Part shown: positions 27,149 to 27,186 of the stretch, piece after piece
Layout of the letters: each line of letters begins with the position of its first letter
Position numbering within the stretch: the stretch's first letter is position 1
From: a virus
Direction: 5' to 3' (one strand)
Virus record (IMG/VR): IMGVR_UViG_3300036716_000873
Coordinates: 1 to 27,186 of that record
DNA: 27,186 nucleotides
Notes under the pieces: model-generated
The model's database searches: none
The model's input: the letters and a program-made list of their open reading frames with translations, nothing else
Told to the model about the DNA's origin: nothing
Program-made: the position numbers and the translations under genes

Positions 27149-27186
27149 GTTCCCCATACAGGAATCGAACCTGCTTTAACCATTTG
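27149..27186 (-). ncRNA. tRNA-like minihelix, element E (cut by window edge)
   Basis: The visible RNA has the linker AATGGTT, a T-arm GCAGG-TTCGATT-CCTGT and the 3' acceptor strand TGGGGAAC. The 5' acceptor strand is mostly outside the window, with only CA visible. The partner strand should read roughly GTTCCC(C)CA. Confidence 0.7.

Noticed and set aside
24169-27186. Complete tRNA genes at the GGTTCGATTCC matches
   Set aside because: Each unit is only 44-45 nt. The acceptor 5' strand runs straight into a short linker and the T-arm, leaving no D-stem, anticodon arm or room for one, and the flanks are coding sequence.
24169-27186. attP core for the integrase at a tRNA-like T-arm
   Set aside because: There are five diverged copies, 9-13 kb from the integrase, with compensatory stem changes. 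An attP core should be single, usually next to int, and identical to a host tRNA end. A role as recombination sites is kept only as an alternative.

Overview
This window is part of a tailed double-stranded DNA phage (or prophage) genome. It holds virion genes on the plus strand (41-14058) and recombination, regulation, replication, lysis and accessory genes on the minus strand (14055-27110). Nearly every gene overlaps or abuts the next, AT/GC content is moderate, and strong AGGAGG ribosome binding sites are frequent. A tyrosine recombinase suggests a temperate lifestyle. The host cannot be fixed from the sequence. A ferredoxin with an Asp in place of the second cluster cysteine, and two TATACT-N6-ATG leaderless-type promoters, would fit a marine actinobacterium or relative, but this is only an inference. 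No tape-measure gene is visible, which fits a short-tailed phage. Terminase, portal and DNA polymerase are not in the window and presumably lie outside it.

Plus strand: an uncharacterised 510-residue virion protein, scaffold, HK97-type major capsid protein and a decoration-type protein. Stem-loops lie before the scaffold gene and after the decoration gene. Next come fibre, adhesin and tail genes (3607-12476), including a glycine-rich adhesin and a protein full of Tyr-Arg dipeptides. Small membrane proteins (holin candidates), a ferredoxin, a zinc-ribbon protein and a 15-residue Cys-rich peptide close the strand at 14058.

Minus strand, read from the centre outward: integrase; small zinc-finger and sigma-region-4 proteins; dNMP kinase; two PD-(D/E)XK nucleases; DnaG-type primase; DNA methyltransferase; a lipoprotein lytic transglycosylase with a small membrane protein; DnaB-type helicase; a Cas4/RecB-like nuclease; an HTH regulator; and an amidase endolysin. 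A 244-base control region (23317-23560) follows, with a 41-bp tandem repeat, a dyad and a strong leftward terminator.

The right arm (23561-27186) is the most unusual part. Small, mostly unrecognised genes are grouped in five leftward cassettes. Each cassette opens with the same composite leader: (i) a 44-45 nt tRNA-like minihelix, made of an acceptor-type stem, a conserved AAYGGTT linker and a T-arm with the canonical TTCGATT loop, but no anticodon arm; (ii) an 18-bp dyad TTGACAC-N4-GTGTCAA; and (iii) an AGGAGG ribosome binding site. The minihelix starts 4-6 nt after the preceding stop codon. In four of five cases the dyad begins exactly 2 nt after the minihelix. Stem sequences differ between copies while pairing is kept, which points to selection on RNA structure. 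I suggest a tRNA-punctuation system that splits an early transcript into separate mRNAs, each starting with a protective hairpin. Operator or recombination-site roles remain possible for the dyad. Related dyads also occur at 14011, 21905 and 23443.
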